Of a stretch of 64,000 nucleotides of DNA, positions 40,617-54,500 are shown piece by piece. Origin of the DNA: Schizochytrium sp. CCTCC M209059 (Eukaryota > Sar > Bigyra > Thraustochytrida > Thraustochytriidae); contig KN805422.1 of the NCBI GenBank assembly GCA_000818945.1, forward strand, positions 62,001 through 126,000, in the 5' to 3' direction. Numbering within the stretch: the stretch's first letter is position 1; each line of letters begins with the position of its first letter. Below the pieces are notes generated by a model. That model did not search any database. It saw only the letters and a program-made list of their open reading frames with translations, and had not been told where the DNA came from. The position numbers were made by a program, and so were the translations under genes.

Positions 40617-41564
40617 TCATGCGGAAGGGTTGTAAATGAGCTCGTAGCGCTCTGCAATCCAATCATCATCCTGCGTGCCCGGCGTGTACTTTTCACTGTA
40701 ACTCACGGTGCCATCCTCCCGCACCAAAATGACCGCGGTGCTCCTTGTCCCGTACAAGCTCGGCGCGCTTGCTTTGGGGTGGACAGATACCTGCTCCACA
40801 TAGATGCTTGAGAAGTGGTCTTCTACTTCTCGCTCAAAAGCACCCGTGTACTTGTCCACCCCATGACGCGTAGTATCTGCCATGATACGGAAAATACCAT
40901 CGATGAGAAGACCTTCTCCAGAGACCGCCATGCGACCACCCTTGGAAATGTGGTGTTCCACAACATCAGCAAACATCTGCTTTCCGGAAACGACTTTGGG
41001 CCAATTGTCGTCGAGCGTACCATTGCTCATACCATGCACGCCGGGTTCCAGGTGCACAGGCGAGAGAGTAGACATGTTACGATTTGACACAAAGTACAGG
41101 CCCTCCTTGTCGCCCAAAAGAAGGTTGTAGCCAGCATAACTCTTGCCCTGCTTCGCCAACTCAGCAGAGGTCGCGTGAGCGTCGAGCGAATTCTTGTCCG
41201 AGAGGAAATGAGTAATGAGTTCGCCACGCGACTTGAGCTTGGCCGCCTCGGATGGTGGCGCAACTTTCTCACGGACATTTGTCACAAGCCCGAGCCTAAA
41301 GCTGGCCTCCGAATCACTTGGCTTTGGCTTCGGCCCAAGGAGGCTCTGCTCTGCACCTGTGCGCAACAACTCGGCGCGGATACCGAGCCACGTCCCTTTC
41401 GCGGTCAGGTCCTGCCCAGCAAAGGTAAACTTGTGTCCTTCCGCCGGCTTGTGCCACGCATGCGCGGGCTTGCACGGCCTCGCCATGAACTCATCGCGAT
41501 TCGCGCCAACAATGTACTTGTACGGGGTCGAGCCGTCGCCCACGTACACAAAGGTGATGCACAT
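40617..41564 (-). CDS. TANGO2 / NRDE-family protein
   Basis: 315 aa, near the usual 270-300 aa. Starts directly with the family's conserved N-terminus: MCITFVYVGDG and the name-giving NRDE in VGANRDEFMARP (Cys2 can be the N-terminal nucleophile in Ntn-hydrolase-like folds). Other conserved blocks: GTWLGIR, LGLVTNVRE, SRGELITHFLS, YAGYNLLLGD, HGMSNGTLDDNWPKV, and STAVILVREDGTVSYSEKY near the end. In animals TANGO2 affects secretory-pathway organisation and heme or lipid (acyl-CoA) handling. The exact activity is unsettled, so no reaction is assigned. Probably cytosolic or mitochondrial; no clear leader. Intronless. Confidence 0.94.
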   Translation of the reverse strand: MCITFVYVGDGSTPYKYIVGANRDEFMARPCKPAHAWHKPAEGHKFTFAGQDLTAKGTWLGIRAELLRTGAEQSLLGPKPKPSDSEASFRLGLVTNVREKVAPPSEAAKLKSRGELITHFLSDKNSLDAHATSAELAKQGKSYAGYNLLLGDKEGLYFVSNRNMSTLSPVHLEPGVHGMSNGTLDDNWPKVVSGKQMFADVVEHHISKGGRMAVSGEGLLIDGIFRIMADTTRHGVDKYTGAFEREVEDHFSSIYVEQVSVHPKASAPSLYGTRSTAVILVREDGTVSYSEKYTPGTQDDDWIAERYELIYNPSA

Positions 41565-42584
41565 CTCTGCTAACGCGCTGCGCCGTTATCGCGGCGCGGC
41601 CTTCTTTCTTCGCAGTCGCCTGCCTATTTGTTTGCCTGATCGCGCTGTTCGCGATTTGCTTTCGCACTTCACTTCACTCTTGACGGCGAGGCGTCCGTGG
41701 TAGTGTAGTAGTGACTCGGACGGTGGGGACAGTGAAACCTTTGCTGCGAGGGTGGACAACCCATTTCTCGGCAATATTTGCGGCCCCAATGGCGGTGCGC
41801 GCAATCGTCATCATCATGATCATTGCAAAACGGCCGGCGATGGCAAGAACTTGTGCTGTTGACATGCACTGAGTGCCGCTTCAATTAAGACCTGAATGGC
41901 CGACCCGTTTTGGCGCCTCGATTGATTTGAGCTAGGCCTACATACGTACCATGAAAGAAAAGGTAAGAATAAAACTGCCAGCATGCCATCAAATAGTCCG
42001 TTTTCAACCACAAGGGAAGAATGAGCGAGAAAAGCTTCTTCGCAGCACGCCACTGAAGACGACGACAAGCTTCAATGCCGGGAGCCGCCTGTCCGAGCAA
42101 GGGGGGGAAATGATAGTTTCGTTCACCCCCTTCTGACAATTTCCATCCGCTCAACATGAAGCAGCCAGCCAGAACAAGCGAAACAGAGCTTAGCGTAGAA
42201 CCCTACAGCAATAGAGGAGCCAAACTGGTTCGTTGTAACATGATCATCACGCGCGAAATCACTATCTCCTTCTTGCCAAGGCAAACGGCATCGCTCATCC
42301 TCACCACAAGTTCTGCACTGGTTCCGGACCTGTTCCGCGAAGTCTACGTATCTTTTTTTTGCCAGCAGCGCGGCAGAGAGTCAGAGGGAGATGCGTGACC
42401 TCGTTTGTGGCCGCAATTCTGATAGATACCGAGAGCCGCGGCGCAGCACACCTGCCGGCGAGGGTCTGCGAGGCGGCAGCCCGGCCAGCAGTCTGGGCCG
42501 TAGCCCTCCGCGCGGCCGTGCGGCCCTTTGCTGCAAGCTGCCGAGTCGCTTTGCGCGCCTCGGAGGCTTCGGCCTAGCGGCGTC
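41565..42584. other. Spacer between TANGO2 and the peptide synthetase gene
   Basis: Divergent spacer with one possible small frame (41674-41865, minus). Otherwise no gene seen. It must include the synthetase promoter; there is no obvious repeat array, unlike most other spacers here. Confidence 0.55.
41674..41865 (-). CDS. Possible small protein of 63 aa, unrecognised
   Basis: Starts at a real ATG (MSTAQVLAIAGRFAMI), with one hydrophobic stretch (VLAIAGRFAMIMMMTIARTA), then AANIAEKWVVHPRSKGF and a Thr/Arg-rich end. Composition is more protein-like than the surrounding shadows, but there is no homologue I recognise and it lies in the TANGO2 upstream region. It could be a small mitochondrial membrane protein, an exon of something longer, or chance. 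Confidence 0.25.
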   Translation of the reverse strand: MSTAQVLAIAGRFAMIMMMTIARTAIGAANIAEKWVVHPRSKGFTVPTVRVTTTLPRTPRRQE

Positions 42585-45500
42585 ATGTTGAACCCGCCGC
42601 CTTCGGTAGGCCGAGCCTCGGCTCTTGCCTCGTCAGCGTCCACGACGACGAGCTCGTCGTCGTCGTCGTCCTCGTCGTCGCCGTCCTCATCCCGATCCCC
42701 GTCGACTGCATCGAGCTCCCCGACCTCCCCACCGACGGAGCAAAGGGCGCGAGCCTCCGCTGCTGCCGCTCGGGTCTCAGTCGTCCAGTTTGCGGCCACG
42801 AGCACAGGTAGCCTCGACGCCGAAGCCCTTGAGTCAAGCGTTAACCGAGCATGCGAGCGCCAGGCACTCTTGGCGGGACCGGGAAGACTCAACTTTAAGA
42901 TCCTCACGGTCCAGGACGCGCACGAAAAGGGCAAGAGCGACGTCGACCTTGCACAAGAAGCCCTCGCCCCAATCGACTTTTCAGGCCGCCAAGAGGAGTC
43001 AAATGTGCTAGTCGTGCGTCTCTTACGATGCTTTCCGGGCAAGGACATTCTCGTCATTGTCGCCGACAGACGCTTTATCGACCCGCTCTCCTTCTCCCTG
43101 CTGCTCTCTGACGTCAAGCTGCTCTACGAGTCTGGCGTCAGTTTCTCGCTGGCGCCGCTCGAGGTACAGTTCGAGGAGTACAAGGCCTGGCGTGCCGATC
43201 AACGCGAGGCAGCCAAAGCTGCGGGCGAGGACACTCAGACGAGCTTTTGGCAACATCACCTCGCGGGCCCGCTGCCCAAACTCGAGCTCCCGCCCGACCC
43301 CGCGACCACCGCTCACGCACCGCCCCGATCCCAAGGCAGTCGAAATCTTGCTGCCCAGCTTGCAATACCTCTACCCCCCGAGCTCTGCGATAGCCTTCGT
43401 GTGCTCGCGGTGCGAGAAGACCTCGCGTTGCGAACCCTCTTGCTTGCTGCCTTTCACACGCTTCTGGCAAAGCACGCCGGAAACACTGACATTATCCTTG
43501 GCTGCCACGTCTCGGGACGCACGCAACACGCCGAGCTGAAAAATATCGTTGGCGCCTTTGAAAATTGGGCTCCACTTCGCCTGCAAAGCGCTGATCACCC
43601 TTCTGTCCGCGAGTTTGCTGAGCGCTGCAGCCAGGGACTTGCCGATGCAGAAGCCAACGCAGAAATCCCTCTTGACGACATCATGCGTTCGGTCGGCTGC
43701 TCAGAGTCGCTCTTCAAGGCAGGATTTGAGGTGTACGGGAATATCGTCGAAGACTACGGCCTCCCACTCATTAGTTCTCGCGTCATGCGCTTCATTCTCG
43801 GCCTCGAGCATGGTTCGCAGTCGTCTGGTGGCGTCGGTGATAGTCGCCAGGAGGAAGACGAGGACCGTTTTTCCGTGCCGTCCTCACTGGATACCTTTTC
43901 CTCCCTGCACACGCAGCAACAGACCAAACCACTCATGCTGGGAGGCGTGAGACTCGACTCAATTCCACTTCGTTTCTTGATGGAGCGCGGGGACGATGAC
44001 CTGCGCCTTGTCGGTACCACATCGCCAGTCTTTCGACTCGCATTCCACTACAAGTCCAGCGTACTGTCGGAGGCCACCGTTGCACGAATGTGCTCCCACT
44101 TTCAAACTTTGCTCGAGGATCTGGTCCGTCGATTTGCTGATGTCCGTATCTCCGACCTTCGCATCCTGTCGGCACCTGAAGAAGAGATCGTTCTTCGAAA
44201 ATTCAATGAGACTGCGCGCACCTTTGATTCGACTATGGACAATCTTTACGTTCACGAGCTCGTCGACAGAGCGGCCGCTCGCACGCCAGACGCTGTTGCC
44301 ATTTCTGTACATGGCGGTCGGGAAAGCCTTACGTATCGTGAACTCGTGGCAAAGGCTAATCAGCTTGCAAACTTTCTACAACTCGTTGGCATCGGTCTCG
44401 AAGACCCCGTCATGGTTCTCTTGCCGCGCTCGCCGATGCTCACCGTGGCGTGGCTCGCTGTTCTCAAGGCAGGGGCAGCCATCATGCCGACCGACACGAA
44501 ATACCCGGCGTCCAGGATTCGTGTCATGCTCGAGGACGCACGCTGCAGCGTTGCCATCACAGACTCCTCGCTCGAAGATCACTTTTTGGGCACATCGACA
44601 CGTCTTATTCTTATCGATCGCGACTGGGAGCGCGCCGTCGAGCTTGGTAGCCCACAGCCACCCGTGCTGCGTCCTCCAGAGGATCCGAGTCAAAAGCTGG
44701 CGAGTCTGGCATATGTAATCTACACGAGCGGATCCACGGGGAAACCCAAGGGCGTCATGCTCGAGCACGGCGCACTTGCAAATTATATTCGCTGGCACAT
44801 CGAGTACTATCACATGTCTGCAAAGGACCGCGTCTTTGCCTGCGCAGGTCTTGCTTTCGACGCCTCCATCGCCGACACCTGGCCCACGCTCGTCGTTGGC
44901 GCCTGCCTCTTGCCCATCGTCGACGCAGATATTGCAATCGTTCCACCTCGTTTGCTCGACTGGATCGCGCGCGAAAGGGCAACAATGGGCTTTCTTACCA
45001 CGCAAATTTGTGAAATGGTGCTCGAAGAAGACTCTTCGCATCCGCGTAAGGATCTCGGGTCCCTGCGGCTCATATACACTGGAGGAGATCGCCTGCACAT
45101 GGGTCCGCGCAAAGGCGCACCTTATGAACTTGTTAACATTTACGGCCCTACTGAAAACACAGTCAATGCGACCATGACGTATGTCCAGGAAGGCCTTCGG
45201 ACGCCTCCCTCAATTGGATCTCCAGCACCTAACACGCAATGCTTCATTCTTGATCCGGAGTCCTTCACACCGGTTCCCATCGGGGTCTTCGGCGAGCTCT
45301 TTCTCGCGGGTGTTCAGCTTGCACGCGGATACCTCAACCTGCCAGAGCTCTCTGCAGAACGCTTTCTTATCAATCCATTTGATATCGGTTCGAATCGCAT
45401 GTACCGGACAGGCGACCTCTGCCGCTGGCTCCCCGATGGCCAGATTGATTTTCTTGGACGCATTGACACGCAAGTCAAGATCCGAGGAAACCGCGTCGAG

Positions 45501-48500
45501 CTTACTGCGATTGAATCGTGTATGCTCTCGTGCCCAGGCGTCAAGGATGCCATCGTCATTGCCCGCGAGGACAAGCCCGGAAACAAGCGTCTTGTGGCCT
45601 ACTACATTGCCAAAGATGGTTCCCAAAGCGACAGCGCACGCAGCAAGCTTGCCGCATCCATTCATGACGCTCTTGCGAACGAGCTGCCTGCCTTCATGGT
45701 TCCCTCGGCATTTGTAGATCTTGAGAGCTTTCCGCTCACAGCAAACCACAAGGTTGATCGACGCAGTCTTCCTGCGCCAACGCCATCGCGTGGCACGTCT
45801 TCGCATCAAGCACAAGAAGACAGCGACGATGCAGCCTCGCTGTCGCAGACGACATCAAATGTGAGACTTCAGGTGAAAGGTACACAAGACAGCTCCCGCG
45901 GGGACAGCGTGGGCGGAGATCGCGCGGCACGCGCTGCCACTGAGTCGCGCAGCAAGTACAGTGCGCTTGTCGATAACATGTGGTCCACTTTTTGTGAAGC
46001 TCTTAGCATGAGCCAACAAGACATGGTGCGTGCGAGTCCGCGAAGTCTGCACTTTTTCGAAGCTGGAGGTGACTCGCTTGGAGCCGGGCGCGTCACGGCG
46101 CAAATGAGTCGTCTTTTACATACCGACATTCCCGTTTCCCTCTTGTACAAGTTCCCTCGACTGGAAGCGTACTGTCACGCTGCTGCAACCAGTGTATCGT
46201 CACCGAGCTCTGCACGAAACGATACTCCTGCGGTATCCTTGTCTCCCTCCTCCCCCTCCTCCTCTGGAAATGTTGGCATGGGCATTTTACAGGAAGCAGA
46301 CGAGCACGATCTGGCCCTGGCGGCTCCAGTAAGCGAGAACCAGGCCTCATATAATGAAGAGTCACTTTGGCTTGTGTGCCAGGCACAGACAGAGATGGCC
46401 AGTCGAGCATACAATGTCTCCTTTTCGTGCAAATTAGCTCCTGGACACAGCTTTGACGCCGCCAAGATGCGCCGAGCTCTTGTGCGAATCACGCGCGACA
46501 ATGAGGCCCTCCGAGCCACGTACGTACCAGCCTCCCGAGCGGACGCTACAGTGGATCGTATCATTATTCCCGCAGGAAACGATGACCAAGACTGCTCAGC
46601 GCTTATTGACATGGCTGAATCGACCTTGGATGTCGCGATCGAATCCGATATCAAGCAATGGCTCGAGAAGGAAACATATGCTCCCTTTGATCTAGCCAAG
46701 GGCCCATTGTTGCGAGTCCGTCTTGCCAATCTTCGTGCTACCGCAAGCGGAGGAGATAGCGAGGCATGGGAAGGTCGACAGATTTTTCTCGTTGTCGTGC
46801 ATCATATCGTCACTGACCTTTGGAGCATGGTGCTTTTGCTTGACCGTCTCATGGATGCCTACCGGGTTGATGATCCCGCATCATCACATGAGAATGGTGC
46901 CTACACGTACAGCCACTTTATTGCGACCCAACACAATCTTGTGCACGGTGAACGCGGAAAGCGTTTGCTTGACTTTTGGATGCGTGAGCTGAGCAGTCTC
47001 CGCGACGAAGACGCGAAGGACTCCCTCGATCTCTTGTTTGACCGACCCCGGCCTGCGGTCAAGTCTTTTCGAGGAGCGGCCATTCGCTTCGAGCTTGATC
47101 GCAATGTCACTAAACAGCTTCTTGGCATTTGCTCCAAGACAAGCTTCACGCTCTCGGTGATTTTGCTCTCTTGCTTTAGCATTCTCCTTCGATCGTTTGC
47201 AGGAAGCAACCAGATTCAGGTTGGAGTTCCAACCGCGGGACGCTGGCGTGAGGAGTTTGAGCATCTCATCGGCTACTTTGTTAATCCTATTGTCGTGCGG
47301 ACCGACCTCGCGGGAGATCCTACTCTGGTGCAGCTTTGGAACCGCGTTGCAGCGGTCATGCTGCGAGGTCTTGATAACCAAGCGCTTCCGTTTCCCGTCC
47401 TTGCGGAGCAGCAGGCGCAGTCTGGGGCAACTCGTACCGGAGGGAGTAGCGGAGAGAATCCACTCTTTAGCGTTGCCTTTGTGCTGCAACGTCCGCACGT
47501 GCAGCGTCCGGGCTTGGCCAAGTCCCTTCTTGGATTCGACGGCGTGAAACTCAACTTTGGCGATGGTGTCCCCGTCATGGAATCGCTGAGCTGTCCGCAT
47601 AGGCACGCCCAGTTCGACCTTACCCTCATGTTGTGTCTCGAGGACGGGCAGCTGGCGGGATCAATGCAATACAGCACCGACGTTTTTAAGGACGAGTCCA
47701 TAGCTCGCCTTGTGTCCGGTTTGGAACGTATCGTTACGCATGTTGCCGCCGCAGACCCAGAGCGTACTCACATTTCCGACATCCGTTTGCTCGCTGACGA
47801 AGAGCGCGCGCAGGTTTTGACCGAGTTCAACTCAGCGAGAACCAGTGGTCCACCTGTCGAGGCTACAGCAACGGTCCATGCTCTTGTGGAAGCCCAGGCA
47901 GCACGCACACCGGACAAGATTTGCATTGAGACCCCGACACTTTCACTCACATACCAAGAGCTCAACCGAAGGTCGAATCGCCTCGCTAACTTTTTGCGCT
48001 TTGCAGGTGTCCGACGAGAGAGCCTTGTTCCTGTCTTTCTCTCTCGCAGTGCCCATCTCATCGTGGTCTGGCTAGCTATCCTTAAAGCTGGCGGTGCTGT
48101 CATGCCCCTTGACCCCAAGTACCCTGCCGAGCGTGTGCGCGCCATGCTCGAGGACGCCGAGTCGTCTCTCGTCATCACCGAGAAGGCTCTCCTTGGCGGC
48201 ATTCCTTCGAGCTTTTCGGGAAGAAGAGTCGTCATCGATCGTGACTGGGACGAAGTCATCTCTCTGGCGAGCGATGCCAAAGTTAGCACCTCGGATCACA
48301 CAAGCAAGCAACTCGCGTACGCTATCTTTACCTCGGGTTCCACTGGAAAGCCCAAAGGAGTCCTCCTCGAGCATGCGGGCCTTTTGAACTATATTCGCTG
48401 GCATCTCGAGTACTATCAAATGACGCCCGATGATCGCGTCTTCGCCTGCGCTGGTCTTGCCTTCGACGCGGCCATGGCGGATACTTGGCCCACGCTTGCC

Positions 48501-51500
48501 GTGGGTGCCTGTCTGGTACCTGTCACCGACTCCGATATTAGCGTTGTTGCACCACGACTCTTGGACTGGATCGCTGAGAAAAAGGTGACGATGGGTTTTC
48601 TAACAACCCAACTCTGCGAAATGGTCCTGGAGGAAGACACAGAGAATCCTCGCGATAATCTCGGGTCACTTCGCCTCCTCTATACAGGTGGAGATCGGCT
48701 TCACTTTGGTGCCCGCAAGGATGCGCCGTATCGTCTTGTCAACATCTATGGACCGACAGAGACGACCATCAATGCCACCATGACCACGGTCCCGCCAGGG
48801 ATGCGCGAGCCTCCAAGCATCGGAAAGCCTGCTTCTGGGGTAGTTTGCCTCGTTCTTGATCAAGAACACCTTACTCCGCTGCCGGTAGGAGTGTATGGCG
48901 AGTTATTTATTGCTGGAGAGCAAGTGGGTCGGGGATATTTCAATCTTCCCAAGCTCACAAAGGAGCGTTTTCTACCGGTCCCGGCCGACCTCGCCATTGA
49001 CTGTCCTTCATTTCTGGGCGATCACCCGCGCATGTACCGCACAGGAGACCTTGTACGCTGGCGCGAGAACGGCCATATCGAGTTCCTTGGTCGACGAGAC
49101 ACGCAAGTGAAGATTCGAGGCAACCGCATCGAGCTCGTGGCCATCGAGTCTGTCCTCTTGCAACACCCTGCTGTCCGAGAAGCTGTTGTAGTTGTCAGCG
49201 AGCGTGACCGGGACAAGTTTCTCGTTGGCTATGTTGTGCCGCGTGAAGGAGCAGAAGTATCCTCGTCTGCGCTGCGCAAGTTTCTTAGCGCGTCGCTCCC
49301 GGCCTTCATGGTGCCGAGCGCGCTCATTTCCATGAAGTCTTTTCCTCTTACGCAAAATCACAAGGTCGATAAACGCGCGCTTCCAGCGCCAGGCGCGACC
49401 GCTCGTCGAGACAAGAACGCCGAGGGAGCCACGCGAAGCTCACGGCCACGACGTTTCGACTCAAACTCAACCGCAGGCTCACGACCTCGTCGCGGACCTA
49501 GTGAGCAGAACTCGGATCTTGCTCAGAGCGTTCGCAAAATTTTTGCAGAGAGTCTTGGTCGTCGTATGGAAGACCTCGAGGACACGATGGATTTTTTTGA
49601 GGAAGGTGGACACTCGCTCTCTGCGGCGCGCATGATGAGCAGACTTCGTGCTGACTTTGGCGTTGACATGCCTCTGTCCAAATTTCTGCAGTCACCTACA
49701 CCTCGAAGCGTCATTCTCTTTGTTGAGTCTGCCAAGGGAAAGTCGGCTAGATCCTCAGGATCCGTGAGCGGGGCGGGTGGGTCGAGCGCACCCGGTGGTA
49801 CACGATCGTTGGGGAAAGCGTCGCATGGGGACTCGCAGTCTTTCTCGTCAGGTGTCTTTTCCATTAAGCAAACCCAGCAAGATTCGCGACCGTCGCTAAT
49901 CTCCCTGCAGCAGAAGCAACAGGCCTCGTCGCGTCCTCAGGGGTCGCTCGTGGGTCAGCTCATAGGCGCCTCAAGCACTACAAAACTCATGCCTAGCTCG
50001 TTCGTCTCGTCAAGCTACCGTGATAGTGGTATTAGCGAGTGGCTTCAAGAGCGTCGTGCGCCTCCTCTTCGCAGTGAGACACATCGGGAGCGGGAAGAGG
50101 GAGGGACGAGCGACAGCCTTACTTCTGGATCGCAGACATCGTCAATGCTACGTCGCGTGCGAGAGCAGCAGACACCCACTTCCGACCCGCGTGGGCATCA
50201 ATCCTTGCTCTCGCAATTCACCTCCGGTGGATTTTCAGACGCTGCTAAATTGCAAACCTCCCGAGACAACGCTCCGGCAGTCCCACTTTCAATGGCGCAC
50301 GCATCAATGTGGTCAGGGAGCCTACAAAGCCAACAGGCCCTTCAAGATCGTTTGCGGAAAGCTGCTCAGGCCAGTGAAGCGGGCTCCCGAAGCAAGGCCC
50401 GCGACGAAACGCCTGAAGTCTGTGTACTTTCTTACAACCAGCAGTCGCTATGGTTCATGCACAAGATGGACCCGAAGCGCGTCGATTATGTCGTCCATTT
50501 GTGCTGCACGATTGAAAGCTTCGCAGAGACGAGCGATTCGAGCACAAGCAAGGGTCTCAATGTCGATTATCTCCGACTTGCTCTTCAAGGCCTCGTCAAT
50601 CGCCATCAATCTTTGCGGACCTTGTATGGCGAGGAGAACGGTCTGCCGTATCAAATCATCTACCCTATCCACCAACCTAAGAGTACTTTGTCTGCCACCA
50701 ATACTTTGGCGTATTCCAAGACAGAGCAAGCTGCAAACCCGAGCAAAGTGGACTTCAAGGTAGACCTTTCGCCCGCGACATCGCAGGAGGACCTCCACAA
50801 GGTGCTTCAGGCTGACCTCCACACACCTTGGGACCTTCAGGGAGGTACTCCGTTTCGCGCGCGTCTTTATGCAGACAGTGACAAGAATCCGGTGCTTTTG
50901 CTGACTGCGCATCATATTGCCATGGATGGCTGGTCTCTCGATGTTGTCCTCAAGGATCTTGGCGAAATGTACGATGCAGTGACAAAGAGCGGGGGAATCC
51001 TCGAGGCGACGATCTATGAAACACCGCCAGAGTCAACCATTACCGTCGCCCAGTTTGCCAAGATGCAAAAAGAGGAAATGAATTCGGCAACCGGCACGCG
51101 GCTGTGGAGTTTTTGGCAGCGACAGCTGGCGGGACATGAGGCCTCCTTGGACTTGCCCACGGAGTCGGATCCTGCCGAAAGTGTCCCGCCGCCGTCACAG
51201 TCCGGACCTGACAGCACGGAGGCGACCCGTGATGGCGCATGGTATTTCTTCGATCTCGAGGCGGATTTTTTTGCAAAGCTGCAAGAGACGATACGTTTAG
51301 AGCGTGCGACGGAGTTCATGGCGCTCGTGGCCTTTTACGCTGGGTTATTGTACCGCTACACTGGCAAAGAAGACATTTTGATTGGCACGCCCATGGCTTG
51401 TCGTATGGTGCCGGAGCTGGACCGGACCGTCGGTAACATTACCAACATTGTGGTTCTTCGTATGCATGTAAGCAAGGAGGACCATTTTCGCAGTCTCTTG

Positions 51501-54500
51501 CGTCAGGCGCGGACCGTCGTGTTGGCCGCATTAGAACATCAGGAGCTCCCTTTTGCGGTTTTGGTGGAAAAGATGGGAAGCCATCGCAGCGCAGGGCGCA
51601 GTCCAGTCTTCCAGGTCCTTCTTTCCCTGAATCAATCTTTTTCGAGCGAGGATAAGGATTTGCCATCGCTGGCCCGTCTCGAGGCGGGTGAAACCGTCCC
51701 CGTTGGATCTCGCATGCGCATGCGGCTTCGCAAAGACGTTGTGCAAGAGGCCTCGCCCTACGATTTGCAGCTCATTGTGACAAAAGGCAACTCGAACAGG
51801 GATGCCCTTCGAGCGGGCCTCCAATACAAGACGGCCCTCTTTGCCGAAGAAAGCATTCGCAATCTTGCAGCTCACTTTCAAGCTCTTGTACGCGGCAGTG
51901 CTGAGAACCCGACGCGTCTGTATTGCAGCCTACCTCTCCTCACCGCTCACGAGAAAGAGGTAATTCTTGCTGACTGGAATCACACGGGCCAAAAGTTTCA
52001 CGAGTCCACGTGCGTGCACGTCCTTTTCGAGTCATGCGCAGAGAAGAGCCCGCTTGCGACCGCGCTGAGTTGGCGCGGCAGGATTTGGACGTATGGCGAG
52101 CTCAATGCGCGGGCAAATGTCCTGGCGCGATACCTTCGATACAAATGCCACGTTGAGCCCTCATGCAATGTCGGCCTCTTTTTGGAGAGATCGCCCAACA
52201 TGATTTTGGCGATGATGGCAGTTGCCAAGGCGGGGGGCGCCTACGTCCCCATGGATGTTTCATGGCCGCAGGACCGCCTCGCTTATGTTTTCAAGGACTC
52301 CCACATGCGTGTGCTTCTTTGTGACCGGTCTTCCTTGGGGCTTTTGGAAAAGCTTGATGCTGCAACAGCGTCTTCGTTGCCTCTTGTGGTGCCTCTTGAC
52401 ATTCGGTGGGAGCGCATTGCGGGCAAGGTAGAGCGCGCTTTCGGCGGGGGGGGGATGACGAATCTTCCGCCTCCAGCATCCTTGTCGTGGGGTTCTAATG
52501 CGCAGCAGTGGCGTGGCTCGCGCAGCACGTTGTACATGATCTACACTTCGGGGAGCACAGGTAATCCGAAAGGTGTACTCGTGGAGCATCGTTCCATGGT
52601 CAATCTTGTCAGCTGGCACATTCGCGAGTACAGCATATCGGCCCGGGATCGCGCCTCGCAGCTCGTGGGCTCAGCCTTTGACCCTGTAGGCCTGGAAATA
52701 TGGCCCTTTCTTTCGGCTGGAGCCTCGGTTCACTTTGTGGAGGACGAGGAGAAGAAATCCCTCAACGATTTACGCGCCTCTTTGCACGATAACCGCATCA
52801 CGGTGTCGCTACTCCCCACGCCACTTCTCGAAGTATTCCTGCGAACCAAGGCATCGGCAGCTACGCATCACCCTGCCTGGCCTTCAAGTCTTCGCGTCGT
52901 CTATGGCGGCGGCGATAAGCTCCACGTGCCTCGCGAGGTACTAGCGCGGGTCCCATTCCGTCTTGACAACCACTACGGTCCGTCGGAAGGCACTGTCATG
53001 TGCACCTACTTTGTCACCAACTCGCTGCTTCGTAAAAGAGCTGATTCAACGTCTTCCTCCTCCTCCTCCTCCTCCTCCTCCTCTTCTACTTCTTCTTCTA
53101 CTTTGATACCAGCCGGTCGAGGCAAAGCTGTGCTCTCGCCTTCGATTGGAAAACCTCTCGACAACTTTGCTGCCTTTGTCCTGGATGATTTTCTCGAGCC
53201 TGTGCCCGCGTTGGTTGCTGGGGAACTTTGCATTGCCGGGCCAGGTCTCGCGCAAGGTTACTATGGTCGTCCTGATTTGACGCGCGAGCGCTTTGTAGAT
53301 ATGCCACCAACACTTTTGGAAAGTATTGAGCAATCTCCAAAGCTCTTGTATCTCAAAGGTTCGAAACTGTACCGTACCGGGGACCGGGTGCGTTTTCAGC
53401 GCGATGGCAACATTGAGTTCATTGGCCGGGTTGATTTTCAAGTGAAGATTCGCGGCATGCGTGTAGAGCTCGGAGAGATCGAGTCGGTGCTCAAGCAGCA
53501 CGACGCAGTTCTCGAAGCATGCGTTCTCGCACGCGAAGATGTCCCTGGTCAGCAAAGGCTTTGTGCTTATGTGGTAGCCGCCTCGCCTTCTGATGGCGAG
53601 GAGGGCTCCTCCTATGGGGAGGTAGAGCGTATCCACTCGCTGCAGAGCCTTGTCAAGGACAAGTTGCCTGCCCACATGGTTCCAGTTGCCTGGGTTTTTA
53701 TGAATCAACTACCTGTCACCGCCAACGGGAAGATTGACCGGCGCGCTCTGCCTGCGCCCACGGAAAGCGAGCATGATGTGCATGGTCAAGCCCTTCAGGC
53801 GGTTGTTCCGCCGCGTTCCAAAGAAGAGGTCATGATCGCCGCGCTTTGGAAGGAGACTCTAGGCCTGCAGTCGATCAGCATCCACGACAACTTTTTCGAC
53901 CTTGGAGGACACTCACTTGCTGCAACACAGCTCCTTGCCATGGTGCAAGAGAATCTCAAGGTAGATTTGCCAATATCGGTGTTTTTTGCTGACCCTTCTA
54001 TTGAGGGCATGGCGGCAGCCGTGGCCGCGCGTAATGGGTCTTCAGGGGATGGACATCACGACGGCGCAACCCCCACACCAGAGACCGCAGACGCCTTGCT
54101 CGGCTTCGACCCGGAGGTCGAGTGTACCCTCGACGAAGATGTTGCCCCCTCAGCAACGAGTGTCTTCGACCCGGATATGGCCCAGACATGGTCGCGCATT
54201 TTTGTTACAGGAGCGACTGGGTTCTTGGGGGCCTTCTTTGTCCACCAAATCCTTGAGACTCTTGCAGAGTCAAAACCGGAACTGACGATTCTCTGTCTCA
54301 TTCGAGCTGACAGCGACGCGACCGCGATCGCGCGTCTGCGCGAGGCACTTCTCCAGTTCAATCTTTATAACGAGGAGACAATGCCAAGCATGGGGAGCTT
54401 TGAGGACTCTCATTTGGACTGGACTGACTCGAATGGCTCAGGAGGAATGTCGTCGCGGCATCGTATTCTCGTTGTGCGTGGCGATTTGGGCCAAGCACGC

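Noticed and set aside
42528..42584. Upstream extension of the peptide synthetase frame
   Set aside because: Begins with TTG; the first ATG at 42585 is the supported start unless RNA shows an upstream exon.
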